The notes under the pieces are model-generated. The model searched no databases, was not told the DNA's origin, and saw nothing but the letters and a program-made list of their open reading frames with translations. Positions 23,987 through 33,030 of a stretch of 39,973 nucleotides of DNA are shown here, one piece after another. Both the position numbers and the translations under genes were made by a program. The stretch comes from Aeriscardovia sp. (GTDB lineage Bacteria; Actinomycetota; Actinomycetes; Actinomycetales; Bifidobacteriaceae): positions 1 to 39,973 of the forward strand of contig JAFYHY010000009.1 of the NCBI GenBank assembly GCA_017538895.1, in the 5' to 3' direction. Positions within the stretch are counted from its first letter, which is position 1. Every line of letters begins with the position of its first letter.

Positions 23987-25657
23987 TTAAATAAATTGTT
24001 GTGATACTGGGATATTGCGATCTTTGCAGAGTGCGCAGGCAGAGATTTTTGGTCCTTGAGGAAGCTGACGTCGTTTCCATTCTGCTGCACTGATCATATG
24101 GATGAGACGGTTTTTATCGGTTTCGGATAATTCTGGGAGGTGAATATCCGCTGCCTTTTTGCCTTGTTCAATGTATTGGTAGAGGAAGGAATCAAGGACT
24201 GGGTATGGTGGAAGATCGTCTTCATCTTTCTGATTTTCGTGGAGTTCAGCACTCGCTGGTTTGGTGAGGGTTGATTCTGGGATAGGGTGTGTGATGCTGC
24301 TGGTGGTGAGGTTGTTGCGCCAGCGTGCGAGTTCGTAGACACGGGTTTTGTAAACGTCGCTAATAGGCGCGTATCCGCCGACTGAGTCACCATACATGGT
24401 GAAGTAGCCAACAGCAAGTTCCGACTTATTTGTGGTATCTAATGCGACAAGGTGATGCTTGTTTGCGTATGCCATGAGGATAAGTCCACGGACACGTGAT
24501 TGTAGGTTATCGGCAGCGAGCCCGTGTACGTGTAGTTGGTTGTTGATACTGGTGACCATGTTGTGGATTGGTTCGACTGAGAAATGGCATCCGAGATTGT
24601 GTGCGAGTGTGGTTGCGTCGGTGAGTGAGTCTTTGGAGGAGATATGGCTTGGCATAGCGATACCGTATACGTTGTTGGCTCCGAGAGCATCAACTGCCAT
24701 GGTGGCGACAAGGGCGGAGTCGATACCTCCTGAGAGGCCAAGAACGACTTGTGTCATATGGTTTTTTGCCATGTAGTCTTTTAAGCCGAGAACGCATGCT
24801 TGGTAGATTTGTTCGGTGTTTGATGCTAATGGTGTGCTGCTGGTGGCGTGTGACTGATGGCCGGTGAGTGTCCAGTAGCTGAGGTCTTCAGTGAATTGTG
24901 GTTGTTGGAGGAGAAGTGTGCCGTTGGGATCGATGATGAAGCTACCGCCATCAAAGACAAGGTTGTCTTGGGCGCCTACTTGGTTGAGGTAGATGCTTGG
25001 TGCGTTAACTTCACGCGCGCGATCATGCAGAAGGTGGTGACGGACGGTCATTTTTCCTTCAGTATAGGGGCTACCGTTGAGTGAAACGAGAACGTCAATG
25101 TTTTCTTTTGCTAATTGTGATACGGTTCCTCCTTCACGCCAGAGGTCTTCGCAAATTGCTAATCCGATACGATACCCATTCACTGTAATGGTGGTGATAT
25201 GGTCACCAGGAGCGAAAAGACGTAGCTCGTCAAATACCCCATAGGTAGGAAGATAATGTTTCTGATAAATCGTTTGGATAGAACCATGTGAGATGACGTA
25301 CGCGCTGTTATGGTTTTCGGTATACCAGATTTCTTCATCATGATCTGGTGTTGGTTCGACTTCTAAGCAACCAACGATAACAGTGAGATCTCCTAATCCC
25401 TCATCTTGTAGTTGTTGTGCTAAGTGTTGTGGTGCGGTGCTCACTTGCTGGCGGAAATCATTCTGGAAGACGAGGTCATCGATGGGATATCCAGTGATTG
25501 CCATTTCTGGGAAAACAATAATGTCTGCATGATGGTCTGCTGCACGGTGAGCATACGTGAGTATGGTGGATATATTTGCGGTCATATTACCGACAATGGT
25601 ATTTATTTGCGCCATTGCAAATGTTAAAGATTTATTCGTTAAAGACTTGTTCATCAT
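23987..25657 (-). CDS. nadE: Glutamine-dependent NAD+ synthetase
   Basis: Final step of NAD synthesis, amidating nicotinic acid adenine dinucleotide with ammonia from glutamine. The 556-residue protein has an N-terminal nitrilase-type glutaminase with the triad Glu51 (FPEMA), Lys133 (YQKHYLP) and Cys169 (AICEDLW). The C-terminal synthetase has the PP-loop SGGIDS at 309-314 and TTNKSELAVGYFTMYGDS. Both domains are complete, so the enzyme should not depend on free ammonia. The start at 25657 has only a weak ribosome-binding site; the second codon is also ATG. A 101-base gap, with the palindrome TTGATATATCAA at 25696-25707, separates it from rarA. Confidence 0.95.
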   Translation of the reverse strand: MMNKSLTNKSLTFAMAQINTIVGNMTANISTILTYAHRAADHHADIIVFPEMAITGYPIDDLVFQNDFRQQVSTAPQHLAQQLQDEGLGDLTVIVGCLEVEPTPDHDEEIWYTENHNSAYVISHGSIQTIYQKHYLPTYGVFDELRLFAPGDHITTITVNGYRIGLAICEDLWREGGTVSQLAKENIDVLVSLNGSPYTEGKMTVRHHLLHDRAREVNAPSIYLNQVGAQDNLVFDGGSFIIDPNGTLLLQQPQFTEDLSYWTLTGHQSHATSSTPLASNTEQIYQACVLGLKDYMAKNHMTQVVLGLSGGIDSALVATMAVDALGANNVYGIAMPSHISSKDSLTDATTLAHNLGCHFSVEPIHNMVTSINNQLHVHGLAADNLQSRVRGLILMAYANKHHLVALDTTNKSELAVGYFTMYGDSVGGYAPISDVYKTRVYELARWRNNLTTSSITHPIPESTLTKPASAELHENQKDEDDLPPYPVLDSFLYQYIEQGKKAADIHLPELSETDKNRLIHMISAAEWKRRQLPQGPKISACALCKDRNIPVSQQFI

Positions 25658-25695
25658 ATAAAATCAGCTTTCTATAAAGGGCTCATAAGCGTGAT

Positions 25696-25707
25696 TTGAT
25701 ATATCAA
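25696..25707. promoter_or_regulatory. 12-bp palindrome upstream of nadE
   Basis: TTGATATATCAA is a perfect palindrome 39 bases upstream of the nadE ATG in the rarA-nadE gap. It could be an operator or simply AT-rich chance; no regulator is assigned. Confidence 0.2.
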
Positions 25708-25758
25708 GACAGTTTCATTGTAATACCAGTTTTGAAATGACAGTACTCTGACTGATGT

Positions 25759-27099
25759 TTATTGATTCTTACTAGTAGGATGCAGAATAGACCGTAATGC
25801 TGGTAATGTTGCGTGAATCCCTTGTTCGAATCCTCGTGTGGTGGGATGATAATATTCCGGTGTTCCCATACAGGACGGTAAATACTGTTGTGTGAGAATG
25901 CCCCGTGGATCATCATGAGGATTCTTATACTCTGAACGCTGCTCCTCCCCTGTATTCGTGAAATCGAAAGCATGGTTACGGAACGCGGATGGTATGGGCG
26001 CTGTCTCATACTCGGGATGTTGATCCATTGCCTGATACACGGCCTGTAATGCCTCATACGTAGATCGTGATTTCGGTGAGGTTGCTAAAAAGATCGTTGC
26101 CTCCGCAAGAATAATTTCTGCTTCTGGCATACCAACTGTCATTACTCCCGTTACTGCTGCAGTAGCGACAGGTAATGCTTGCGGATTCGCTAACCCAATA
26201 TCTTCTGCCGCGGAAATCACGAGCCGGCGTGCAATATACTCTGGTGGAGCTCCTAAACGTAATAATCGCGCTACATAGTAGATCGCTGCATCAGGATCAG
26301 ACCCACGAATGGATTTAATCATCGCAGACACCACATCATAAAACTCATCCTCAGAATACTCATGCTCTACCGTCACCTGATCTGTTAACACGCGTACCAT
26401 ATCACTGGTAATCACTGGCTTCTCCCCTTCCGATACTCCAGCGAGTGCTTGTGTGGTGAGGCTTTCAAGGAGAATGAGGGTTTGGCGTGCGTCTCCGTGG
26501 GTGAGGGTGATGAGGTCGTTTTCTGCGGTATTGGTGAGGGTGATGGTGTTGTTGTATCCGTGGGGGTCGGTGAGAGCACGGTGGATGATGTGGTGGAGGT
26601 CGGTGGTGGTGAAGCGTGTGAGGGTGATGATGAGTGATCGTGAGAGTAATGCTGGGATGAGGCTGAGGCGTGGGTTGTCGGTGGTGGAGGCGATGAGGAT
26701 GATGTCATGGTTTTCTACTGCTGGGAGGAGGACGTCTTGTTGTACTTTGGAGAAGTGGTAGATTTCGTCGATGAAGAGGAGTGTTTCTTCTCCTTGGTAC
26801 GCGAGGCGTGTGTGAGCAGCATGGAGCGCGTCTTTGATGTCTTTGGTGGTAGCAGAAACAGCATTGAGGGAAACGAAAATACGGTGTGAGCTGGTGGCTA
26901 TTGCTTCTGCGAGGGTGGTTTTACCGGTTCCTGGTGGACCGTAGAAGATGAGTGAGCTGGGAACTGTGGTGAGTGGGCCATTTTTTTGGGTGGGGTGTGC
27001 GATGGTGGTGAGTGGTGATCCTGGGGTGAGGAGATTATCTCGGCCGATAATCTCCTCAATGGTGTGTGGTTTGATCCGCAGGAAGAGGGGTGCTGTCAT
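25759..27099 (-). CDS. rarA: Replication-associated recombination protein A (MgsA/RarA AAA+ ATPase)
   Basis: AAA+ clamp-loader-like ATPase acting at stalled replication forks. The 446-residue protein has Walker A GPPGTGKT at 54-61 and Walker B LLFIDEIYHF at 107-116 (commonly DEIHRF), with sensor 1 ASTTDNP and the later IARRLVISAAEDIGLANPQA core characteristic of the family. The ATG overlaps the helicase stop as ATGA, so it is the last gene of hisS-aspS-helicase-rarA. Residues about 140-200 are rich in Thr/Asn/His and correspond to the strongest part of a G+T-rich top-strand island; the catalytic motifs are preserved. Confidence 0.94.
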   Translation of the reverse strand: MTAPLFLRIKPHTIEEIIGRDNLLTPGSPLTTIAHPTQKNGPLTTVPSSLIFYGPPGTGKTTLAEAIATSSHRIFVSLNAVSATTKDIKDALHAAHTRLAYQGEETLLFIDEIYHFSKVQQDVLLPAVENHDIILIASTTDNPRLSLIPALLSRSLIITLTRFTTTDLHHIIHRALTDPHGYNNTITLTNTAENDLITLTHGDARQTLILLESLTTQALAGVSEGEKPVITSDMVRVLTDQVTVEHEYSEDEFYDVVSAMIKSIRGSDPDAAIYYVARLLRLGAPPEYIARRLVISAAEDIGLANPQALPVATAAVTGVMTVGMPEAEIILAEATIFLATSPKSRSTYEALQAVYQAMDQHPEYETAPIPSAFRNHAFDFTNTGEEQRSEYKNPHDDPRGILTQQYLPSCMGTPEYYHPTTRGFEQGIHATLPALRSILHPTSKNQ

Positions 27100-27190
27100 G
27101 AGCGTGTGGTTTCTGTTTCTGGGAGGACAGGGAGATGGTCAAGCTGGTCGACTGTGTAGGTGGTGAAATGTGGTGTGGTGAGTGACCAAT
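26430..27190. other. Base-polarised island, top strand G+T-rich
   Basis: This covers the 5' two thirds of rarA and the last 100 bases of the helicase gene. Counted sample: 26521-26580 has 46 of 60 G or T. The left edge near 26430 is inside rarA; left of it codons are mixed. Confidence 0.75.
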
Positions 27191-29699
27191 CGTCGAGTGT
27201 GACAGTGACGTCGATTGCCCAATCATGATCCCCATCACTATCGTCCAGGATTTGACGTGCGTACACGGTGTTATCAACGATGCGGGTGATGAAGAAGCGG
27301 GAGGATCGTGCTTCTTGATCGGTATAAATTTCCTCATGTTCCTCATAAATATCGTCCAGGAGATCATCCCACTGGTGACGATTCATCCCATATGGTTCAT
27401 CCACATGCGCTAGATCTTCTGTTTTTTCTAAAGCGATGAGTTCAACACGATGGAATAACTCGTTCCTTAGAAGAACAAGAAGTCCACGAATATTCTGTGC
27501 TTGTGATTGTAAGGGGATACTGATCTCTTTCCCATGCGCTTCACTATCTTCTTCTGTTTGATCACTATAAATATGATTCCATTCATCAATGAGACTGGAA
27601 TCAATATTCTCCAGCATTAACGCTAACCAGTGAACGATATCCATCAGCTCATCGTTATAATCCTCACGTGGAATGGTGCGTGTGAGAACACGATATGCGT
27701 CAGACAGGTAATGTAGCAGCATTCCTTCTGAACGGTCTAAACGATAGCGAGAAATATACTCATTAAAGTTCGATGAGGTTTCTAACATGTCACGAACAAT
27801 TGATTTTGGTGATAGTTCATAATCACGTGCCCATGGAATTTCCTGACAGTACGCTGCATACCGGTCTTCCAGGAAATCTTTTAACGGTTGCGGGTACGTA
27901 ATTCGCTGTAAGCGATCCATCCGCTCCTGATAATCCAGATCCAGATCTCTCATCTCATCTAACGCAGCTGCACGAGCAACATTCTGCTGCGCTCGCAATA
28001 TAGACCACGGGTTTTCCAATGTAGCTTCCACCAAAGATAAAACATTCCATGTGTACTCTGGCGACTCATCATCTAACGATTCCACGGTCTCTAACAAAAA
28101 TGGTGATAATGGTTCATCTAACGCAAAGTTCTCTGGCATTTCAAAAGCCGTCGTATACTCATCTTCCCCATCATCCGTCTGATAATGATCAATCACATGC
28201 GCACGTTCTAACGTATCAAAAATCTCATTCGCACGCTGACGTAAACGATCCTTCTGCTTCTCCGATTGACGTGACAAATCAATCAAACGGAATAATCGAC
28301 CTTTCGCATCCCCACCCTGAGACACTTCAGACAAAACAATCGAATGCGTAACAGCGAAATGCGGTAACAAAGTTTCAGGCGCAGAATGAATCAACTTATC
28401 AAAGGTCTGTTGATCCCAACTCACATACCCTTCTTTTTGTTTTTTCTTCACTGGCTTTTTCGTACCCTTAGCTTTCGCCTGATTCAACGCAATCTCATAA
28501 TCAGGAGCTTCCACCAAACAAATACCCGTCTGATCAAACCCCATACGCCCAGCACGACCAGCAATCTGATGAAACTCACGCGCATGCAACTTCCGTTGCT
28601 TCACCCCATCAAACTTCGTTAACGACGTAAAAAGAACCGTATGAATAGGAACATTAATCCCCACACCCAACGTATCCGTCCCACAAATAATCGGCAACAA
28701 ACCTTCCTGCGCTAACTGCTCAATCAAACGACGATATTTCGGAAGCATCCCCGCATGATGAATACCCACACCATTACTTAACAACTTCCGTAACGTTTTA
28801 CCAAACGCAGTACTAAACGTAAAACCAGTTAACTTCTTCTTAATCGCCTCACGCTGCTCACGAGTAGTAAACCCACCATTCGCTAAACTCTCCGCCGTTT
28901 TCACCGCAGCTTCCTGCGAAAAATGAACCACATAAACCGGATACTGATTACTCTTAATCAACCACTCCAACGTATGTTGACACGTCATATCACTCACATA
29001 GTGATACTCCAACGACACCGGACGCTCAACATTATTCACCAACGACGTCACACGCTCAGTACACTGATCCAACGTCGCCTCAATACCAGACGTATCACCC
29101 AACGTCGCACTCATCAACAAAAACTGTGCAGACGGCAAACTCAACAACGGAACCTGCCACGCCCACCCACGCTCACGATCACCATAATAATGAAACTCAT
29201 CAATCACAATACACGCATCATCATCAACATCCCCACGCAACGCCTTATTCGCTAAAATCTCTTCCGTACAACAAATAATCGGCGCATCACTATTAATACG
29301 CGTATCACCAGTAATCATCCCCACATTCTGCGGACCAAAAGCAGCTGTCAAATCAAAAAACTTCTCATTCACCAACGCCTTAATCGGCGCCGTATAATAC
29401 GCCGTACGACCACGACTCAACGCAATAAACAAAAAAGCACTCGCGACCATTGATTTACCAGATCCTGTCGGGGTAGCAAGGATGACATGGTTATCGAGAA
29501 GGAGGTCGAGGATGGCTTCCGTTTGGTGTGGCCAGAGGGTGATGCCATGCCGTTCGCAAGCGTGTGCGAAACGATCGTAAATGTCATCATCGGAGACGGG
29601 TGTTTCTGATTGGTAAATAGAGTCAAGGGCTTGAGATAAGGCAGAGGCCAAGGAAACAGTGTCCTTGGCCTCGGTATCAACCTCAGAATTAATATTCAT
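27096..29699 (-). CDS. DEAD/DEAH-box superfamily 2 helicase with C-terminal DUF3516-type region
   Basis: An 867-residue Ski2/HelY-like helicase. Motif I PTGSGKS is at 77-83, motif II DEFH at 167-170, motif III MSATL at 196-200, motif V GVGINVP at 345-351, and motif VI QIAGRAGRMG at 378-387. The long C-terminal half is helical and charged, as in actinobacterial DUF3516 helicases; RNA or DNA as substrate is not settled by sequence. It follows aspS by 15 bases and overlaps rarA. The coding strand is G+T-rich from about codon 85 to 540, so codons there end in G/T (for example ACG TTG GAG TGG TTG ATT AAG). The first 80 codons show the opposite A/C pattern. Confidence 0.9.
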   Translation of the reverse strand: MNINSEVDTEAKDTVSLASALSQALDSIYQSETPVSDDDIYDRFAHACERHGITLWPHQTEAILDLLLDNHVILATPTGSGKSMVASAFLFIALSRGRTAYYTAPIKALVNEKFFDLTAAFGPQNVGMITGDTRINSDAPIICCTEEILANKALRGDVDDDACIVIDEFHYYGDRERGWAWQVPLLSLPSAQFLLMSATLGDTSGIEATLDQCTERVTSLVNNVERPVSLEYHYVSDMTCQHTLEWLIKSNQYPVYVVHFSQEAAVKTAESLANGGFTTREQREAIKKKLTGFTFSTAFGKTLRKLLSNGVGIHHAGMLPKYRRLIEQLAQEGLLPIICGTDTLGVGINVPIHTVLFTSLTKFDGVKQRKLHAREFHQIAGRAGRMGFDQTGICLVEAPDYEIALNQAKAKGTKKPVKKKQKEGYVSWDQQTFDKLIHSAPETLLPHFAVTHSIVLSEVSQGGDAKGRLFRLIDLSRQSEKQKDRLRQRANEIFDTLERAHVIDHYQTDDGEDEYTTAFEMPENFALDEPLSPFLLETVESLDDESPEYTWNVLSLVEATLENPWSILRAQQNVARAAALDEMRDLDLDYQERMDRLQRITYPQPLKDFLEDRYAAYCQEIPWARDYELSPKSIVRDMLETSSNFNEYISRYRLDRSEGMLLHYLSDAYRVLTRTIPREDYNDELMDIVHWLALMLENIDSSLIDEWNHIYSDQTEEDSEAHGKEISIPLQSQAQNIRGLLVLLRNELFHRVELIALEKTEDLAHVDEPYGMNRHQWDDLLDDIYEEHEEIYTDQEARSSRFFITRIVDNTVYARQILDDSDGDHDWAIDVTVTLDDWSLTTPHFTTYTVDQLDHLPVLPETETTRS
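28080..29440. other. Base-polarised island, top strand A+C-rich
   Basis: This lies inside the helicase gene on the minus strand, so codons end in G/T. Counted samples: 29041-29100 has 41 of 60 A or C, 28921-28980 has 38 of 60. The right edge at about 29440-29460 is immediately followed by the opposite polarity. Confidence 0.75.
29455..29660. other. Base-polarised island, top strand G+T-rich, abutting opposite polarity
   Basis: The first 80 codons of the helicase gene show a G+T-rich top strand, directly next to the A+C-rich island on the left. The switch occurs near the codons for the Walker A motif. Confidence 0.65.
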
Positions 29700-29714
29700 A
29701 TAAAGGAATATCTT

Positions 29715-31517
29715 TCATTCTTCGTCATCATCTGGCTGATAATCAACGCCAGTTTCTTTACGCTGCAAATCCGTAATTGGTGCTGGAGCGAGCGTTAATG
29801 GGTCTTTTCCACCACCGGACTTCGGGAAAGCGATGACTTCGCGAATAGAATCGGTTGCGGTTAAGAGTTGAGCACAACGATCCCATCCAAAAGCTAAACC
29901 AGCGTGAGGTGGTGCACCATACTTGAATGCTTCAAGCAAGAAGCCAAACTTTTCGTTTGCTTCTTCTTGGGTGATACCAAGAACGTTGAAGACGCGCTTT
30001 TGAATATCGTCACGGTGGATACGGACGGAACCACCACCAATTTCGTTACCGTTGCACACAATATCGTAGGAATCACTCATCGCATGTTCTGGATCAGTGT
30101 CAAAGGTGTCTAACCATTCTTCGCTTGGCATGGTGAATGGGTGATGTTCAGAGGTCCATTGTGAATGACCAACAGCAACATCATCATCATCTGGATCATT
30201 CGCTTGCTTGAACAAAGGAAAATCAACAACCCATGTGAAAGCAAACTCATGTGGGTCAAGTAATCCTTGACGTTTAGCGATTTCAACGCGAACAGCGCCG
30301 AGGAGTTCTTGAGAGGAACGCTTCTTGCCAGCAGCGAAGAAGACAGCGTCACCATCTTCTGCATGAACAGCGTCCATGATGCCTGCGCGTTCTTCTTCAG
30401 AAATGTTCTTGGCAACTGGTCCACGTAATTCACCGTCTTTAAAGGTGATGTAGGCAAGTCCCTTTGCACCACGTTGACGTGCCCACTCTTGCCAGGCGTC
30501 GAATTGGCGACGTGGTAAGGAAGCACCGCCCTTATAGACAACAGCACCAACGTATTGTTGTTGGAAGACGCGGAATGGTGTGTTAGCGAAGAAGTCAGTT
30601 AAATCAACAAGCTTGTTGTCGAAACGAAGATCTGGCTTATCAGAACCATAGTAGTTCATGGCGTCAGTCCAGCTAATACGGTTGATTGGCAAGGTGACCT
30701 CATAGCCGGCTGACTTCCAGACAGCTTGGATGACCTGTTCGGCAACCTTCATGATGTCTTCTTGACCAACGTACGCCATTTCCATATCAAACTGAGTGAA
30801 TTCAGGCTGACGGTCAGCACGGAAGTCCTCATCACGGTAGCAGCGTGCAAGCTGATAGTAACGTTCAACGCCACCGACCATTAACAGCTGCTTTAACAAC
30901 TGTGGAGACTGTGGAAGCGCATACCAGGATCCTGGAACCAAACGTGCTGGAACAAGGAAATCGCGAGCGCCTTCTGGGGTGGATTTGATGAGGGTTGGGG
31001 TTTCTACTTCGGTGAATCCGAGGTTGTCGAGGACAGCGCGTGCTGCTTTGGACATATTGGATCGTGTGAGTAGGTTGGCGTGCATGGATGGGCGACGTAA
31101 GTCGAGGTAACGATACTTGAGTCGTAAGTCTTCGTTTGGTAGGTCGAGTTCGCCTTTGTTTTCCAGTTCTGTGGAGACTTGGAATGGGAGGGTTGCGGAG
31201 TTGGACAGGACAGTGACTGTGTCAGCAACGATTTCGATGGTACCTGTCAAGATGTCTGCGTTTTCTTCGCCTTCAGGACGTTTGCGGACGACGCCTGTGA
31301 CTTGAAGTACGTCTTCACTGTGGAGTGGTCGTGCGACGTTTTCGTCGTAGATGACGACTTGGATTAAACCTGAAGCGTCGCGAATATCGACGAAGGCGAC
31401 GCCACCGTGGTTGCGGAGTCTGTCGATCCATCCCGCGATTGTGACGGTTTGGTCTACAAGCGACTCATTCACTTCGCTGGCTGAATGAGACCTATATTTT
31501 GTACTGCTCATCACCAT
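29715..31517 (-). CDS. aspS: Aspartyl-tRNA synthetase
   Basis: A class II synthetase of 600 residues, bacterial type. An OB-fold anticodon-binding domain occupies about 20-110 ([20 protein letters not shown]). The catalytic core follows, with [20 protein letters not shown] in motif 2 near 220-240, a GAD insertion domain in the middle, and motif 3 [12 protein letters not shown] near 545-556. It starts in a TAATG overlap with the hisS stop; ATG 31511 two codons later is an alternative. It is the second gene in hisS-aspS-helicase-rarA. The anticodon-binding part lies in a G+T-rich top-strand island and the rest does not. Confidence 0.97.
   Translation of the reverse strand: MVMSSTKYRSHSASEVNESLVDQTVTIAGWIDRLRNHGGVAFVDIRDASGLIQVVIYDENVARPLHSEDVLQVTGVVRKRPEGEENADILTGTIEIVADTVTVLSNSATLPFQVSTELENKGELDLPNEDLRLKYRYLDLRRPSMHANLLTRSNMSKAARAVLDNLGFTEVETPTLIKSTPEGARDFLVPARLVPGSWYALPQSPQLLKQLLMVGGVERYYQLARCYRDEDFRADRQPEFTQFDMEMAYVGQEDIMKVAEQVIQAVWKSAGYEVTLPINRISWTDAMNYYGSDKPDLRFDNKLVDLTDFFANTPFRVFQQQYVGAVVYKGGASLPRRQFDAWQEWARQRGAKGLAYITFKDGELRGPVAKNISEEERAGIMDAVHAEDGDAVFFAAGKKRSSQELLGAVRVEIAKRQGLLDPHEFAFTWVVDFPLFKQANDPDDDDVAVGHSQWTSEHHPFTMPSEEWLDTFDTDPEHAMSDSYDIVCNGNEIGGGSVRIHRDDIQKRVFNVLGITQEEANEKFGFLLEAFKYGAPPHAGLAFGWDRCAQLLTATDSIREVIAFPKSGGGKDPLTLAPAPITDLQRKETGVDYQPDDDEE
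31000..31480. other. Base-polarised island, top strand G+T-rich
   Basis: This covers the 5' quarter of aspS. Counted sample: 31141-31200 has 42 of 60 G or T. A shorter G+T-rich stretch recurs at about 31640-31800 in the 3' end of hisS. Confidence 0.65.
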
Positions 31518-32917
31518 TATTCCTCTGATTTCGTGTTATTTATGATGATCTCTTGACTTTTATACAAGGTATCCGGGACCCATGATAGAGGATCGGCCTC
31601 TATTTGTTCCCCAGTAATGATATTTTTTACACTTTGCTGCTCACTTTCGGTGGTAGCTGGGAACCAGAGGTATGGGATGCCGAGTTTGTCAGCATATTTG
31701 ATTTGTTTGCCGATTTTGTTGGCTTGTGGGGCAACGTCGGCGCAGATGCCGCGGGAGCGGAGTGTGCTGGCGATCGCGTTGGAGATGTGTCGATCGTTTT
31801 CGTTCCAGACAGCAACCATGACGGCTGCTGGTGATTGACGGTTTGCTGTGGCGTGTATTGTTTTCAGTAGGTAGGATAGTAAGCGGGATAAGCCGATGGA
31901 GAGTCCTACGCCAGGATACTTTTTGTTTCCTTTGTTGACGAGACTGTCATAGCGTCCACCAGAGCAAATAGATCCTAATTCTGAAGCACCTTCAATGAAC
32001 GTTTCGTAGACGGATCCGGTGTAGTAGTCAAGACCGCGTGCGATCTTGCAGTCAGCGATCACGGAATGTGGTTGGATACGTTCTGATTCTCTAATGATTG
32101 TGCAGATAGTTTGTAGGCCCTGTTCTGCTAAATGATAATTCTCCGACAGACGATCAATATGATGCTTCTGACATAACTGGTTGAAAGCGTCAGTCAATTC
32201 CTGTGGATCATTCGTAGAAATGGTAGCTAACTCTAAGCATGCGTCCGCCTGTTCGCTTGTCGCACCACAGTTATCACACAACAACTGCTTCACTTCATCA
32301 GCACCAATCTTATCAAGCTTATCAATCTCACGTAATGTGGACTCAATATCGGTTAAACCAATACCACGGTAGAAACCTTCAGACAGCTTACGATTATTCA
32401 CGTGAATTAACGCAGTTGGTAAACCAAACTTCTGTAACTTCTGCAATGCCTCACACATGACTAACGGGAGCTCAACCTCATAATGCTCTGGCAAAACACC
32501 ATCACCAATCACATCAATATCCGCCTGATAAAACTCACGGAATCGACCACCCTGCGGCCTCTCACCACGCCACACCTTCTGAATCTGCCAACGCTTAAAC
32601 GGAAAAGCCAACTGACCAGAATGCTCCAACACATAACGAGATAACGGAACCGTCAAATCAAAATGCAACCCCAAACGCTCCTCCACAGGAACGTGAGTAT
32701 CAGAAGACACATCTTGCAACCGAGACAGCAAATAAATTTCCTTACTCGTCTCACCCTTTTTCAATAAACTAGCACCGGTTTCCACAGCACACGTCTCAAT
32801 ACCAATAAAACCATGCAACTCAAATGTACGGCGAACGGTATCGATAAGAGCCTGCTCAACAGCCCTCTCACTAGGAAGCCACTCTGGGAAACCTGATATT
32901 GATGCACCTTTTGTCAT
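31517..32917 (-). CDS. hisS: Histidyl-tRNA synthetase
   Basis: A class II synthetase of 466 residues. The catalytic domain carries the HisRS stretches [44 protein letters not shown] and SGGRYDSLV, followed by the C-terminal anticodon-binding domain. It is the first gene of the hisS-aspS-helicase-rarA series. A near-consensus promoter lies so close to the ATG that the mRNA would have almost no leader (see 32926-32953). The 5' 450 bases lie in an A+C-rich top-strand island, so codons there end in G/T. Confidence 0.96.
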   Translation of the reverse strand: MTKGASISGFPEWLPSERAVEQALIDTVRRTFELHGFIGIETCAVETGASLLKKGETSKEIYLLSRLQDVSSDTHVPVEERLGLHFDLTVPLSRYVLEHSGQLAFPFKRWQIQKVWRGERPQGGRFREFYQADIDVIGDGVLPEHYEVELPLVMCEALQKLQKFGLPTALIHVNNRKLSEGFYRGIGLTDIESTLREIDKLDKIGADEVKQLLCDNCGATSEQADACLELATISTNDPQELTDAFNQLCQKHHIDRLSENYHLAEQGLQTICTIIRESERIQPHSVIADCKIARGLDYYTGSVYETFIEGASELGSICSGGRYDSLVNKGNKKYPGVGLSIGLSRLLSYLLKTIHATANRQSPAAVMVAVWNENDRHISNAIASTLRSRGICADVAPQANKIGKQIKYADKLGIPYLWFPATTESEQQSVKNIITGEQIEADPLSWVPDTLYKSQEIIINNTKSEE

Positions 32918-32925
32918 ATTTCCTT

Positions 32926-32953
32926 ATAATAGAGGACGTTATGTAACCGTCAA
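32926..32953 (-). promoter_or_regulatory. hisS promoter close to the start codon
   Basis: Minus-strand TTGACG (32948-32953) and TATTAT (32926-32931) are 16 bases apart. The -10 ends only 8 bases before the hisS ATG, which would place the transcript start within a few bases of the ATG. An AAGGAA sits in those 8 bases and would be largely outside such a transcript. Confidence 0.55.
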
Positions 32954-32954
32954 C

Positions 32955-32973
32955 GCGAATTACAAAAATTCGC
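32955..32973. promoter_or_regulatory. Inverted repeat next to the hisS -35 element
   Basis: GCGAATT and AATTCGC flank a 5-base spacer, one base beyond the hisS -35 in the divergent hisS/DUF349 gap. The position suits an operator; no regulator is known. Confidence 0.35.
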
Positions 32974-33030
32974 AATATTCTCTACACGTAGATACCATAA
33001 CTATTCACCACACAAAGAGGAGTCACCCAC

